DNA from: Ferroplasma sp037442045
Lineage (GTDB): Archaea > Thermoplasmatota > Thermoplasmata > Thermoplasmatales > Thermoplasmataceae
Length of the DNA stretch: 10,464 nucleotides
NCBI RefSeq assembly: GCF_037442045.1
Contig: NZ_JBBIRC010000045.1
Location: 1-10,464 of the forward strand
Direction of reading: 5' to 3'
The translations under genes were made by a program, and so were the position numbers. This document shows, in pieces, positions 1-5,807 of this stretch. Under the pieces are notes generated by a model. The model was not told the origin of the DNA. It ran no database searches and saw nothing but the letters and a program-made list of their open reading frames with translations. Positions within the stretch are counted from its first letter, which is position 1; the number at the start of each line of letters is the position of its first letter.

Positions 1-14
1 ATGCATTGCATCCT

Positions 15-101
15 TTATTCTGTTTGAAGTTCATCCAGCAACTTTTCTAAATAGTTTGCAATAATATCAGTATAATTATTCAAATACTTATATAACGGCA
101 T
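15..101 (-). CDS. possible 28-residue small protein
   Basis: This is a short open frame with an ATG at 101 and a TAA at 17-15. The peptide ends in a Lys/Glu/Leu-rich stretch (NYLEKLLDELQTE) that could form an amphipathic helix. An in-frame TAG lies just upstream of the ATG, so it is not the visible tail of a longer gene on this side. It would be divergent from the reductase at 170, with an AT-rich stretch at about 130-140 as a possible promoter. No family is recognised. A random ORF of this length is common in AT-rich DNA, so this is a weak call. Confidence 0.2.
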   Translation of the reverse strand: MPLYKYLNNYTDIIANYLEKLLDELQTE

Positions 102-140
102 GCTGACTTTTTGATGAAACTATTATGCACTATTAATAAT

Positions 141-149
141 TTTTAAATA
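141..149 (+). promoter_or_regulatory. TATA-like promoter element of the reductase gene
   Basis: TTTTAAATA is centred 25 bp upstream of the ATG at 170, the distance expected for an archaeal TATA box driving a leaderless transcript. No Shine-Dalgarno sequence precedes the start, which supports this reading. The ATG at 166 is in another frame and closes after seven codons. Confidence 0.55.
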
Positions 150-169
150 CACATTTAATATTTTAATGA

Positions 170-1180
170 ATGGAAGCTGGATTTCTTGACAAATTAAACT
201 CTGAAATAGTTTTACGGGATTATGTTCCACCTGAACCGGGTGATGATGAAGTAACAATAGAGCAGAAATATACCGGCGTTTGTTTCAGGGACATACTCAC
301 ACAGCAGGGGTTTTTCCCCAGAGTATCTCTTCCGGTAATACCCGGCCATGAAATAGGCGGAGTTGTTACAAAAAAAGGGAAAAATGTTAAAGCTTTCCAT
401 ATCGGTGATCGAGTTTCAAGCCTTATATACATACCATGCGGAAAATGTGAATTTTGTAGGTCTGGAAATGAAAATCTCTGCCCAAATAAGATCGCATATG
501 GTGAAGGTATTAATGGAGGATACTCCAGATATGTAAACGCAAATGAGCGATCTCTCGTGAAGGTTCCAGACAATGTTCCTGATGAAGCAGTGCCAATTGC
601 AGCATGTGTCATAGCAATGCTTTACCACGCAATAGCAAAAGTAGGGAAAATAAAAAAGGGAGATTATGTTCTTATTACCGGTGCCGGAGGCGGAGTTGGA
701 GTTCATGCAGTTCAGATGGTTAAAGCACTCGGCGGGCATCCAATTGCAGAAACAAGTTCAAAATGGAAGGAAGAGAAATTGTATAAACTTGGGGCAGAAT
801 ACATTGTTTCTTCAAATTCGGATTATAATAAGGATGTTAAAAAAATCACAGGCACTGGAGCAGATATTGTTCTGGAAGACGTTGGAATTGCAACATTTTC
901 AAAAAGCCTGAGAAGCCTGAAAACCGGTGGCAGGCTTGTTGTAATCGGAAATTTGAAGCCAGAGCCTGTGGAACTGCCTCTGGGCCTGATTATTCTCAAG
1001 GGAAACAGCATAAAGGGGAGTATAAGCTCTACCAGAGAAGATCTTAAGAAAGCGCTTGATCTTTCAAAATCATCCATATTGCCTGTAATCGGTGAAAAAA
1101 TTAAGCTTTCAGAGATAAACAACGGTTATAAAGACATGCTTGATAAAAAGATATTTGGGAGGCTATTAATTAAATATTAA
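170..1180 (+). CDS. zinc-binding medium-chain dehydrogenase/reductase, acryloyl-CoA reductase-like
   Basis: A 336-residue cytosolic oxidoreductase of the zinc-containing alcohol dehydrogenase (MDR) superfamily. The N-terminal GroES-like domain carries candidate catalytic-zinc ligands C38 and H60-E61 (PGHE motif) with C146, and a complete structural-zinc set C90, C93, C96 and C104. The Rossmann domain has the nucleotide motif GAGGGVG at 171-177. After the second strand the chain reads TSSK (195-198) rather than an acidic residue, which favours NADP(H). The FRD at 39-41 followed by QGFFPR, plus the spacing of the later motifs, resembles Sulfolobales acryloyl-CoA reductases more than classical alcohol dehydrogenases; this comparison is from memory. 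Those enzymes reduce acryloyl-CoA to propionyl-CoA in the 3-hydroxypropionate pathway. No other pathway gene is adjacent, so the substrate is uncertain and a general alcohol or quinone-type reductase remains possible. It appears to be a single-gene unit. Confidence 0.85.
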   Translation: MEAGFLDKLNSEIVLRDYVPPEPGDDEVTIEQKYTGVCFRDILTQQGFFPRVSLPVIPGHEIGGVVTKKGKNVKAFHIGDRVSSLIYIPCGKCEFCRSGNENLCPNKIAYGEGINGGYSRYVNANERSLVKVPDNVPDEAVPIAACVIAMLYHAIAKVGKIKKGDYVLITGAGGGVGVHAVQMVKALGGHPIAETSSKWKEEKLYKLGAEYIVSSNSDYNKDVKKITGTGADIVLEDVGIATFSKSLRSLKTGGRLVVIGNLKPEPVELPLGLIILKGNSIKGSISSTREDLKKALDLSKSSILPVIGEKIKLSEINNGYKDMLDKKIFGRLLIKY

Positions 1181-1356
1181 CGCATTAACGTTTAAAGCCT
1201 TCATGCCAATTATCAGAATGCGTCAGATTTTTTAATTCAGCTTACATTGAACATCATCTTTGCATGTTTGCTGTTGAAATATTTCTCTCCATTGCATTTT
1301 GACATTCTATATATATCAATATATCATATATAATTCAAATATAAAAAAACAAAAAC

Positions 1357-1368
1357 CTTTTTTAAAAG
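1357..1368 (+). promoter_or_regulatory. TATA-like promoter element of prs
   Basis: CTTTTTTAAAAG is centred about 31 bp before the prs ATG at 1394, with its A/T core 27-36 bp upstream. No Shine-Dalgarno site lies between, consistent with a leaderless or near-leaderless transcript. The rest of the 1181-1393 gap is AT-rich, with a T-run near 1228-1235 that could end the upstream transcript, and shows no convincing ORF. Confidence 0.45.
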
Positions 1369-1393
1369 TTAATGATAAAGTATAGATAATAAA

Positions 1394-2257
1394 ATGTATA
1401 TTGTCCCCTCGTCTACCGCTTATAACGTATCAAGGAAACTGGCAAATATTTTTTCATGCAATGTTTCCCCTGTTGTAAGGAAGCGTTTTCCCGATAATGA
1501 AATGTATGTAAAGATAATTGATGACATTAAAGGAGAAGACGTTCTTCTTGTTGGAAATACAAGAAGTGATTCCGATATTATTGAATATCTATTGCTTCTC
1601 GATGCTATTAAAGAAGAAAAACCAAGGAGCATCACTGCAGTAATACCATTCTTCGGATATGCAAGGCAGCATATGAGATATAATAATGGAGAACCAATAT
1701 CGTCAAAAGTTTTTACACAGGCCATAAATCAATATGCGGATAACATTATATCAATAGAGCTTCATGATGATCAGACACTTGAATATTCTAAAGTACCATT
1801 TACTGATATAAAAATTATAGATCCGGTATACAAATATTTTGAAAGTAAAAATATTGATTTTGTTATGTCCCCAGATGACGGTGGATATGAACGCGTTAAG
1901 TTAATAGGCACAAGGCTCGGCATTCCTGCATATTATATAGATAAAAAAAGAATAGATGCAAGGACAGTAAAAATGGTAATGCCAGAAGAGGATTATGCTG
2001 ATAAAAATATTCTTTTGCTTGATGACATAATTTCAACAGGCGGCACAATAATGAAAGCATCAAGTATGCTCAGGAAAAGCGGAGCCAAAAATATATATGC
2101 ATGTGCCATACACGGTGTCTTTGCAAACAACAGCAATGAAAAAATAGAGAAATACGTTAATGAACTCACTGTAACAGATACCATAGAGACAAAATATAGC
2201 AATATCACAGTTGCAGATGAAATTGCTGCATCATTAAAAAGTAAGATAAGCGTATGA
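1394..2257 (+). CDS. prs: ribose-phosphate pyrophosphokinase (PRPP synthase)
   Basis: Transfers pyrophosphate from ATP to ribose 5-phosphate to make PRPP, the precursor for purines, pyrimidines, histidine and tryptophan. It is cytosolic. The 287 residues match the short archaeal type, about the length of the Thermoplasma volcanium enzyme. Visible motifs in order are FPDNE at 32-36 (ATP/base contact loop), PFFGYARQ at 85-92, H124 in the IELHDDQ segment (metal/catalytic region), the SPDDGG segment at 159-164, a KKR at 184-186 in the catalytic flexible-loop position, and the PRPP-binding loop LLLDDIISTGGT at 207-218. Both tandem phosphoribosyltransferase-like domains are complete. The TGA stop overlaps the next gene's ATG (ATGA at 2254-2257), so the two are probably cotranscribed and translationally coupled. 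Confidence 0.97.
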   Translation: MYIVPSSTAYNVSRKLANIFSCNVSPVVRKRFPDNEMYVKIIDDIKGEDVLLVGNTRSDSDIIEYLLLLDAIKEEKPRSITAVIPFFGYARQHMRYNNGEPISSKVFTQAINQYADNIISIELHDDQTLEYSKVPFTDIKIIDPVYKYFESKNIDFVMSPDDGGYERVKLIGTRLGIPAYYIDKKRIDARTVKMVMPEEDYADKNILLLDDIISTGGTIMKASSMLRKSGAKNIYACAIHGVFANNSNEKIEKYVNELTVTDTIETKYSNITVADEIAASLKSKISV

Positions 2258-2826
2258 AAAGCGGCCTCAGGATTCTGGGCATAGACGATGGGCCATTCAA
2301 TAAGGATTCTGATAAAACTACTGTACTTGTCGGAGTTTTGATGCGTTTAAATTCATATGTAGAAGGCATTTCAATTGAAACAATAAACGTTGATGGAACT
2401 GATGCAACACAAAAAATATTATCAATGGCCAGTGGCCGTTTTATGGAAGAAATAGATTTTATAATGTCAAATGGCGTGACGTTTGGTGGGTTCAACATTA
2501 TGGACGTTAATTCAATACATGAAACAACGGGAATACCAGTAATTTCAATTACGAGGAAGGAGCCAGATCTGGATTCTATGTTTTCAGCACTGAAACTTCA
2601 TTTTCCAGATTATAAAGAAAGAACGGAAATATTAAAAAAGAACTCAGTAAATAAAATTGAATATGAAGGCAAAACGCTTTATATAAACTGTTCCGGCATA
2701 AATATAAATGATGCGGCACATCTAATAAAAAAAACTACAATAATGGGTAATATACCTGAGCCAGTAAGAATGGCACATCTAATAGCAACTGCCATAATCA
2801 ATGGAGAAAGCCATGGAAAAACATAG
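2254..2826 (+). CDS. DUF99 family protein (endonuclease V-related fold)
   Basis: A 190-residue archaeal protein of the DUF99 (UPF0215) family. The family is recognised from the N-terminal signature LGIDDGPF at about 8-15, the VGVLMR strand that follows, and a central segment with NGVTFGGFNIMD. DUF99 is placed in the RNase H-like superfamily near endonuclease V, so the Asp pair at 11-12 may correspond to a metal-binding position; that is inferred from fold kinship, not shown here. No biochemical role is established for the family that I can name. The ATG overlaps the prs stop by four bases and no strong Shine-Dalgarno is seen, suggesting expression coupled to prs. It ends 44 bp before the convergent transporter gene. 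The family call is fairly sure and the function is unknown. Confidence 0.85.
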   Translation: MKSGLRILGIDDGPFNKDSDKTTVLVGVLMRLNSYVEGISIETINVDGTDATQKILSMASGRFMEEIDFIMSNGVTFGGFNIMDVNSIHETTGIPVISITRKEPDLDSMFSALKLHFPDYKERTEILKKNSVNKIEYEGKTLYINCSGININDAAHLIKKTTIMGNIPEPVRMAHLIATAIINGESHGKT

Positions 2827-2870
2827 AAAAAATGTAAATTAAAATATAAAATTATTAAGTAAATTAAATT

Positions 2871-4277
2871 TTATTTTCCGCCTGCTACAGTAATATCATT
2901 CATTTCGTTTATTTCATTGGATGATTTCTCAAGAGCACCTTTTGTTTCTGGTATGAATATCAGTGTAACAATAGATGCGGTTATTGCAAGCCCTGCAAGG
3001 TAGTAAAATGCAAAGGATTCACCAAGAACCAGGAAAAGGGCTGGAAAAACAAAGGATGAAAGTGCTGCACCGCTTCTTCCAGCAGCCACTGTATATGATT
3101 GTATCTGTGATCTGATTTTTGTGGGAGCAAGTTCAACACCATACATTCCTGATGCAGTAATTGATCCTGGCCCAGCCTGATTAAAGAAGTTCATGCCTAT
3201 CCCATACACCATCATACCTGCTATAGGGATTGCAATTACTATTCCAATGCCAGAAATATAATCAAATATTAACAGGAATACACCCATTCCCATGAATCCC
3301 ACTATCTGCAGTGATTTTCTGCCTTTCCTGTCTATAAGTGCAAGCATAACTATTCCTCCTGCAATGGTGAATGCCTCCATCAGGTAAGTCCAGTCATCAG
3401 GTGATAATCCCATTTTCCCTGCAATTAATGTGGGGCCAAAAAGTATTCCTGCATACGCAACCTGATCATAAAAGAACCATAAAACCATAGCAGCAATATA
3501 CTCTCTTTTGTATTTATGGAAATAATACTTAAAATTGTGTTTATCTTTTATGTCTCCCTGTATTCTAACTTCTTTATGGGCTACATATTCCACTTCCTGT
3601 TCAAAACTTTTTTTGTCGCCCGCTATTCTTGCAATAAATCTTGGGGTTTCTGGCATTTTCCTTCTTAAATACACTACACCAAGAGCCGGTATTGCACCAA
3701 CTGCAAGAACAACTCTCCATAATATTGCATCAGGAACACCGAGCACAGGGCCTAAAATCATGTATGTAAAGGCGGCCAGTACAGCGCCGAATCCCCACAT
3801 CATCCCAAAGCCAAAGCCTATTGTTTTACCTCTATCTTTTGCATTGGAATGTTCACCCATTATCATTGGGGACATAACGTAATCTGCTCCTACACCAATT
3901 CCAAGTATTAACCTTATTATTATCAAAAGCCATACATTTACTGCAAAGATCTGCATTAATGCAGCCACTCCCAGAATTAGAACATCAATACCATAGAATT
4001 TTTTTCTTCCTCTCCTTGCAAGCTCCCCAAAAATTAAAGCTCCAACAGCTGCACCTATAAGTGCTGAACCGGCTATAAGGCTTGTGACCAATACATAGTC
4101 AGGATCACTTTTTGTAATGCCATATGACGATAAAATTATTAAAAGAACTATGCCAACAGAAGACAAATCGTAACCGTCTGTAAACACCCCCATACCAGTT
4201 GTTAAAATTGACCTGGCATGGAACCATCCAAATTTTTGTTTATCCAAATCATCAAATATATCTGCCATTATTCTCAA
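2871..4277 (-). CDS. major facilitator superfamily transporter, phosphate/metabolite:H+ symporter-like
   Basis: A 468-residue integral membrane carrier with about twelve hydrophobic helices and a charged central loop (about 205-255). The first helix carries GVFTDGYDLSSVGIV (30-44), typical of the phosphate:H+ symporter and related sugar/aromatic-acid families. The loop between helices 2 and 3 has the MFS signature as GELARRGRKKFYG (84-96), and helix 4 reads RLILGIGVGADYVMSP (122-137) followed by GEHSNAKDRGK. A second GRK motif (DRKGRKS) marks the 8-9 loop in the C-terminal half. The substrate cannot be fixed by reading; phosphate, sugars and organic acids are all moved by relatives. Uptake driven by the steep proton gradient of an acidophile is plausible. 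ATGs at 4277 and 4268 are both possible starts, and the TATA element fits either. It stands alone as a transcription unit. Confidence 0.9.
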   Translation of the reverse strand: MRIMADIFDDLDKQKFGWFHARSILTTGMGVFTDGYDLSSVGIVLLIILSSYGITKSDPDYVLVTSLIAGSALIGAAVGALIFGELARRGRKKFYGIDVLILGVAALMQIFAVNVWLLIIIRLILGIGVGADYVMSPMIMGEHSNAKDRGKTIGFGFGMMWGFGAVLAAFTYMILGPVLGVPDAILWRVVLAVGAIPALGVVYLRRKMPETPRFIARIAGDKKSFEQEVEYVAHKEVRIQGDIKDKHNFKYYFHKYKREYIAAMVLWFFYDQVAYAGILFGPTLIAGKMGLSPDDWTYLMEAFTIAGGIVMLALIDRKGRKSLQIVGFMGMGVFLLIFDYISGIGIVIAIPIAGMMVYGIGMNFFNQAGPGSITASGMYGVELAPTKIRSQIQSYTVAAGRSGAALSSFVFPALFLVLGESFAFYYLAGLAITASIVTLIFIPETKGALEKSSNEINEMNDITVAGGK

Positions 4278-4292
4278 TTAATAATATAATTT

Positions 4293-4306
4293 CTAAATAT
4301 ATATAA
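4293..4306 (-). promoter_or_regulatory. TATA-like promoter element of the MFS gene
   Basis: Read on the minus strand this is TTATATATATTTAG. It is centred about 22 bp upstream of the ATG at 4277 and 31 bp upstream of the alternative ATG at 4268. The whole neighbourhood is very AT-rich, so the exact box is uncertain. Confidence 0.4.
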
Positions 4307-4317
4307 TTAATCAATAT

Positions 4318-4348
4318 AATATATAGAGTAATATGTATACTATATATT
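4318..4348. repeat. 9-bp perfect inverted repeat upstream of the MFS gene
   Basis: AATATATAG at 4318-4326 is matched exactly by its reverse complement CTATATATT at 4340-4348, leaving a 13-base centre that contains GTATAC. It lies immediately upstream of the transporter's TATA-like region. It could be an operator for a dimeric regulator, but low complexity makes a chance origin possible. Confidence 0.4.
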
Positions 4349-4373
4349 AATTAAATTTTTATATATTAATTAA
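4341..4373. repeat. 14-bp perfect direct repeat, 19-bp period
   Basis: TATATATTAATTAA occurs at 4341-4354 and again at 4360-4373, a start-to-start distance of 19 bp, close to two helical turns. Each copy contains the palindrome TTAATTAA. The first copy overlaps the right arm of the inverted repeat at 4318-4348. The arrangement lies 64-96 bp upstream of the MFS start. The rest of the gap, 4374-4534, is AT-rich and shows no gene. Confidence 0.5.
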
Positions 4374-4534
4374 TGAAGATGCAGTGATTATGGAGTAGAA
4401 AGACATGGAAATTTAATCATATGCAGTTATAAAATATATAATTACAATTAAAATGGTATGATACTTTAATTTTAATAATAAATAACATTGCATAGATATT
4501 CAGGCATTTACCTTACAAATATAAACGAATAAAA

Positions 4535-5365
4535 TTATTCTGGTATAGAGAATCTAAAAGGTTCAGAGGGAATTCCTGGAATATCGTTCTTAAATTTATA
4601 CAGTTTCCCTCCATTTCCATTCTCGTCCATTGCAGTTGTAATATAAAGTGTTTTCATATCCTCTCCTCCAAATACGCAGGAATCCACATTTTTGGCACCA
4701 ACATAAATTTTTTTTATGATATTGCCGGAACCATCAAAGGCCATTACACAGGAACCGCCATGAAAGGCGACATATAAATTTCCTTTTACATCTATAGTCA
4801 TGCCATCAGGAACGCCCATAAATGAAGATACATCAATGCTTTCTTTCTCAGAGATAATTGAAGAATTAATTGTATCATAATCAAAAACCCTTATTTTCCT
4901 GGTAGGAGAATCAATATAGTACATAACCTTTTTATTATAATTCCATATCGTTCCATTTGATATTGTTATATTATCAAGAACAGCCTTTTCTTTACTGTCA
5001 AACCGGTATAAAGAGCCATCCGGCTCTTTTTCATTCATGTCCATGGTACCTGCATAAAGAATTCCATTCATATCGCATTTTCCATCGTTAAATCTAACAT
5101 TATCTTTGAATTTCATATGGAATATTGTTGTAACATTGCCATTGAATTTTAGATGCTTTATTTCTTCTTTAGTTGCAAATATTAATCCATCATCGCATGG
5201 AACTATGAATGGAATAATCTTATCACTGTATACTGTACTTATATTTCCATTATAAGAATAAATTTTTCCGCCAAAAATATCTACATAATACAAAATGCCA
5301 TCCTTCCAGACTGGCGATTCCCCCAGTTTCGAGGATGGGGATTCTTTTATTACTTTTGCCTTCAT
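4535..5365 (-). CDS. SMP-30/gluconolactonase family protein (regucalcin-like lactonase)
   Basis: A 276-residue six-bladed beta-propeller enzyme that would open sugar-acid lactones such as gluconolactone using a bound divalent metal. Residues aligned with regucalcin's site are present: metal ligands E16 (in LGESPVW), N137 (in TISNGT) and D187 (in GVPDGM), and substrate-side R91 and N93 (in RFNDGK). A longer frame reaches an ATG at 5422, but the start at 5365 is chosen because it gives the family's usual N-terminus, MKAKVIKESP just before LGESPVW, and a TATA-like element sits 24 bp upstream of it. Lactonase activity fits the non-phosphorylative Entner-Doudoroff route known in Thermoplasma and Picrophilus, but no other pathway gene is in the window. 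No signal peptide is seen, so it is likely cytosolic. Confidence 0.88.
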   Translation of the reverse strand: MKAKVIKESPSSKLGESPVWKDGILYYVDIFGGKIYSYNGNISTVYSDKIIPFIVPCDDGLIFATKEEIKHLKFNGNVTTIFHMKFKDNVRFNDGKCDMNGILYAGTMDMNEKEPDGSLYRFDSKEKAVLDNITISNGTIWNYNKKVMYYIDSPTRKIRVFDYDTINSSIISEKESIDVSSFMGVPDGMTIDVKGNLYVAFHGGSCVMAFDGSGNIIKKIYVGAKNVDSCVFGGEDMKTLYITTAMDENGNGGKLYKFKNDIPGIPSEPFRFSIPE

Positions 5366-5383
5366 GATTAAGCAATGTAACTC

Positions 5384-5394
5384 TATTATTATAC
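5384..5394 (-). promoter_or_regulatory. TATA-like promoter element of the SMP-30 gene
   Basis: On the minus strand this reads GTATAATAATA, centred about 24 bp upstream of the ATG at 5365. That is the leaderless spacing and supports the shorter start. A second AT-rich box at 5404-5420 (minus strand GTTATATATTTTATATA) is an alternative and would leave a short leader. Confidence 0.4.
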
Positions 5395-5445
5395 ATTTCC
5401 GTGTATATAAAATATATAACATTGCAACGGCACCAAATCAACTGC

Positions 5446-5483
5446 TTATAACCCCGCAAAGATTATAATCTAAATAGTTATAA
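5446..5483 (+). promoter_or_regulatory. Rieske-ETF operon promoter with nested inverted repeats
   Basis: The perfect 10-bp palindrome GATTATAATC (5461-5470) is centred about 25 bp upstream of the Rieske ATG at 5490, exactly where the TATA box of a leaderless transcript should be. It is flanked nearly concentrically by TTATAAC (5446-5452) and its reverse complement GTTATAA (5477-5483). The palindrome may simply be the TATA box, or the nested arms may be an operator covering it. Confidence 0.45.
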
Positions 5484-5489
5484 ATAATT

Positions 5490-5807
5490 ATGTGGGAAAT
5501 TTTGTTTAAAGAAAATGAAATTGATGATAACAGTGTAAAGGATGTTACTGTAAAAGGAACCCCGTTGCTTGTGGCAAAATCAAATGGAAAAATATATGTA
5601 ACAGATCTCTACTGTACACATGAGCAAACAGCACTTTCAGAAGGCTTTATTGAGGGATGCAACATTGTATGCTCTGCACATTTCGCGTCGTTTAACCTAA
5701 AAAATGGAAACGTGGTCTCTGGCCCGGAGGGGGATAGTGATCCAATAAAAAATTTAAAAACATACAACATAAAAATAGAAAATGGAGTGATAATGGTGGA
5801 ACTTTGA
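5490..5807 (+). CDS. single-domain Rieske [2Fe-2S] ferredoxin
   Basis: A 105-residue soluble iron-sulfur protein. The two halves of the Rieske site are intact: C42-T-H44 and C61-S-A-H64, separated by 16 residues, so two Cys and two His should bind a [2Fe-2S] cluster. The fold before (VKGTPLLVAKSNGKIYVTD) and after the cluster (FNLKNGNVVSGP) matches the Rieske ferredoxin components of oxygenases and NirD-like proteins. There is no membrane anchor or signal, so it is not a respiratory Rieske subunit. Its TGA shares one base with the ATG of the fused ETF gene (TGATG at 5805-5809), so the two are surely in one operon. The likely role is carrying single electrons to or from the ETF or a dehydrogenase partner; the partner is not visible here. 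Confidence 0.92.
   Translation: MWEILFKENEIDDNSVKDVTVKGTPLLVAKSNGKIYVTDLYCTHEQTALSEGFIEGCNIVCSAHFASFNLKNGNVVSGPEGDSDPIKNLKTYNIKIENGVIMVEL
5784..5799 (+). promoter_or_regulatory. Shine-Dalgarno-like region of the fused ETF gene
   Basis: Inside the end of the Rieske gene are GGAGTGAT (5784-5791) and GGTGG (5795-5799), the latter seven bases before the ATG at 5807. An in-frame TTG at 5804 also exists, but the ATG at 5807 is preferred: it gives the family N-terminus MKIMVLVKQIPD and the tight TGATG junction. Confidence 0.45.

Noticed and set aside
105..250. TGATGA matches suggesting a C/D box guide RNA
   Set aside because: The match near 112 lacks the purine before TGATGA, the one near 239 is inside the reductase gene, and no paired D box at suitable spacing was seen.
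220..1122. several antisense or offset frames over the reductase gene
   Set aside because: All overlap a gene with intact zinc and nucleotide motifs and show no recognisable domains of their own.
1300..1350. AT-rich alternating stretch before prs as a possible origin or repeat element
   Set aside because: It is low-complexity sequence only; no conserved origin-box motif or adjacent replication gene is present.
3535..3882. 115-codon plus-strand frame inside the MFS gene
   Set aside because: It is antisense to transmembrane coding sequence and has no promoter or ribosome site.
5366..5422. N-terminal extension of the SMP-30 protein to an ATG at 5422
   Set aside because: The extension does not match the family N-terminus and covers the likely promoter; the ATG at 5365 has a TATA-like element at the right distance.
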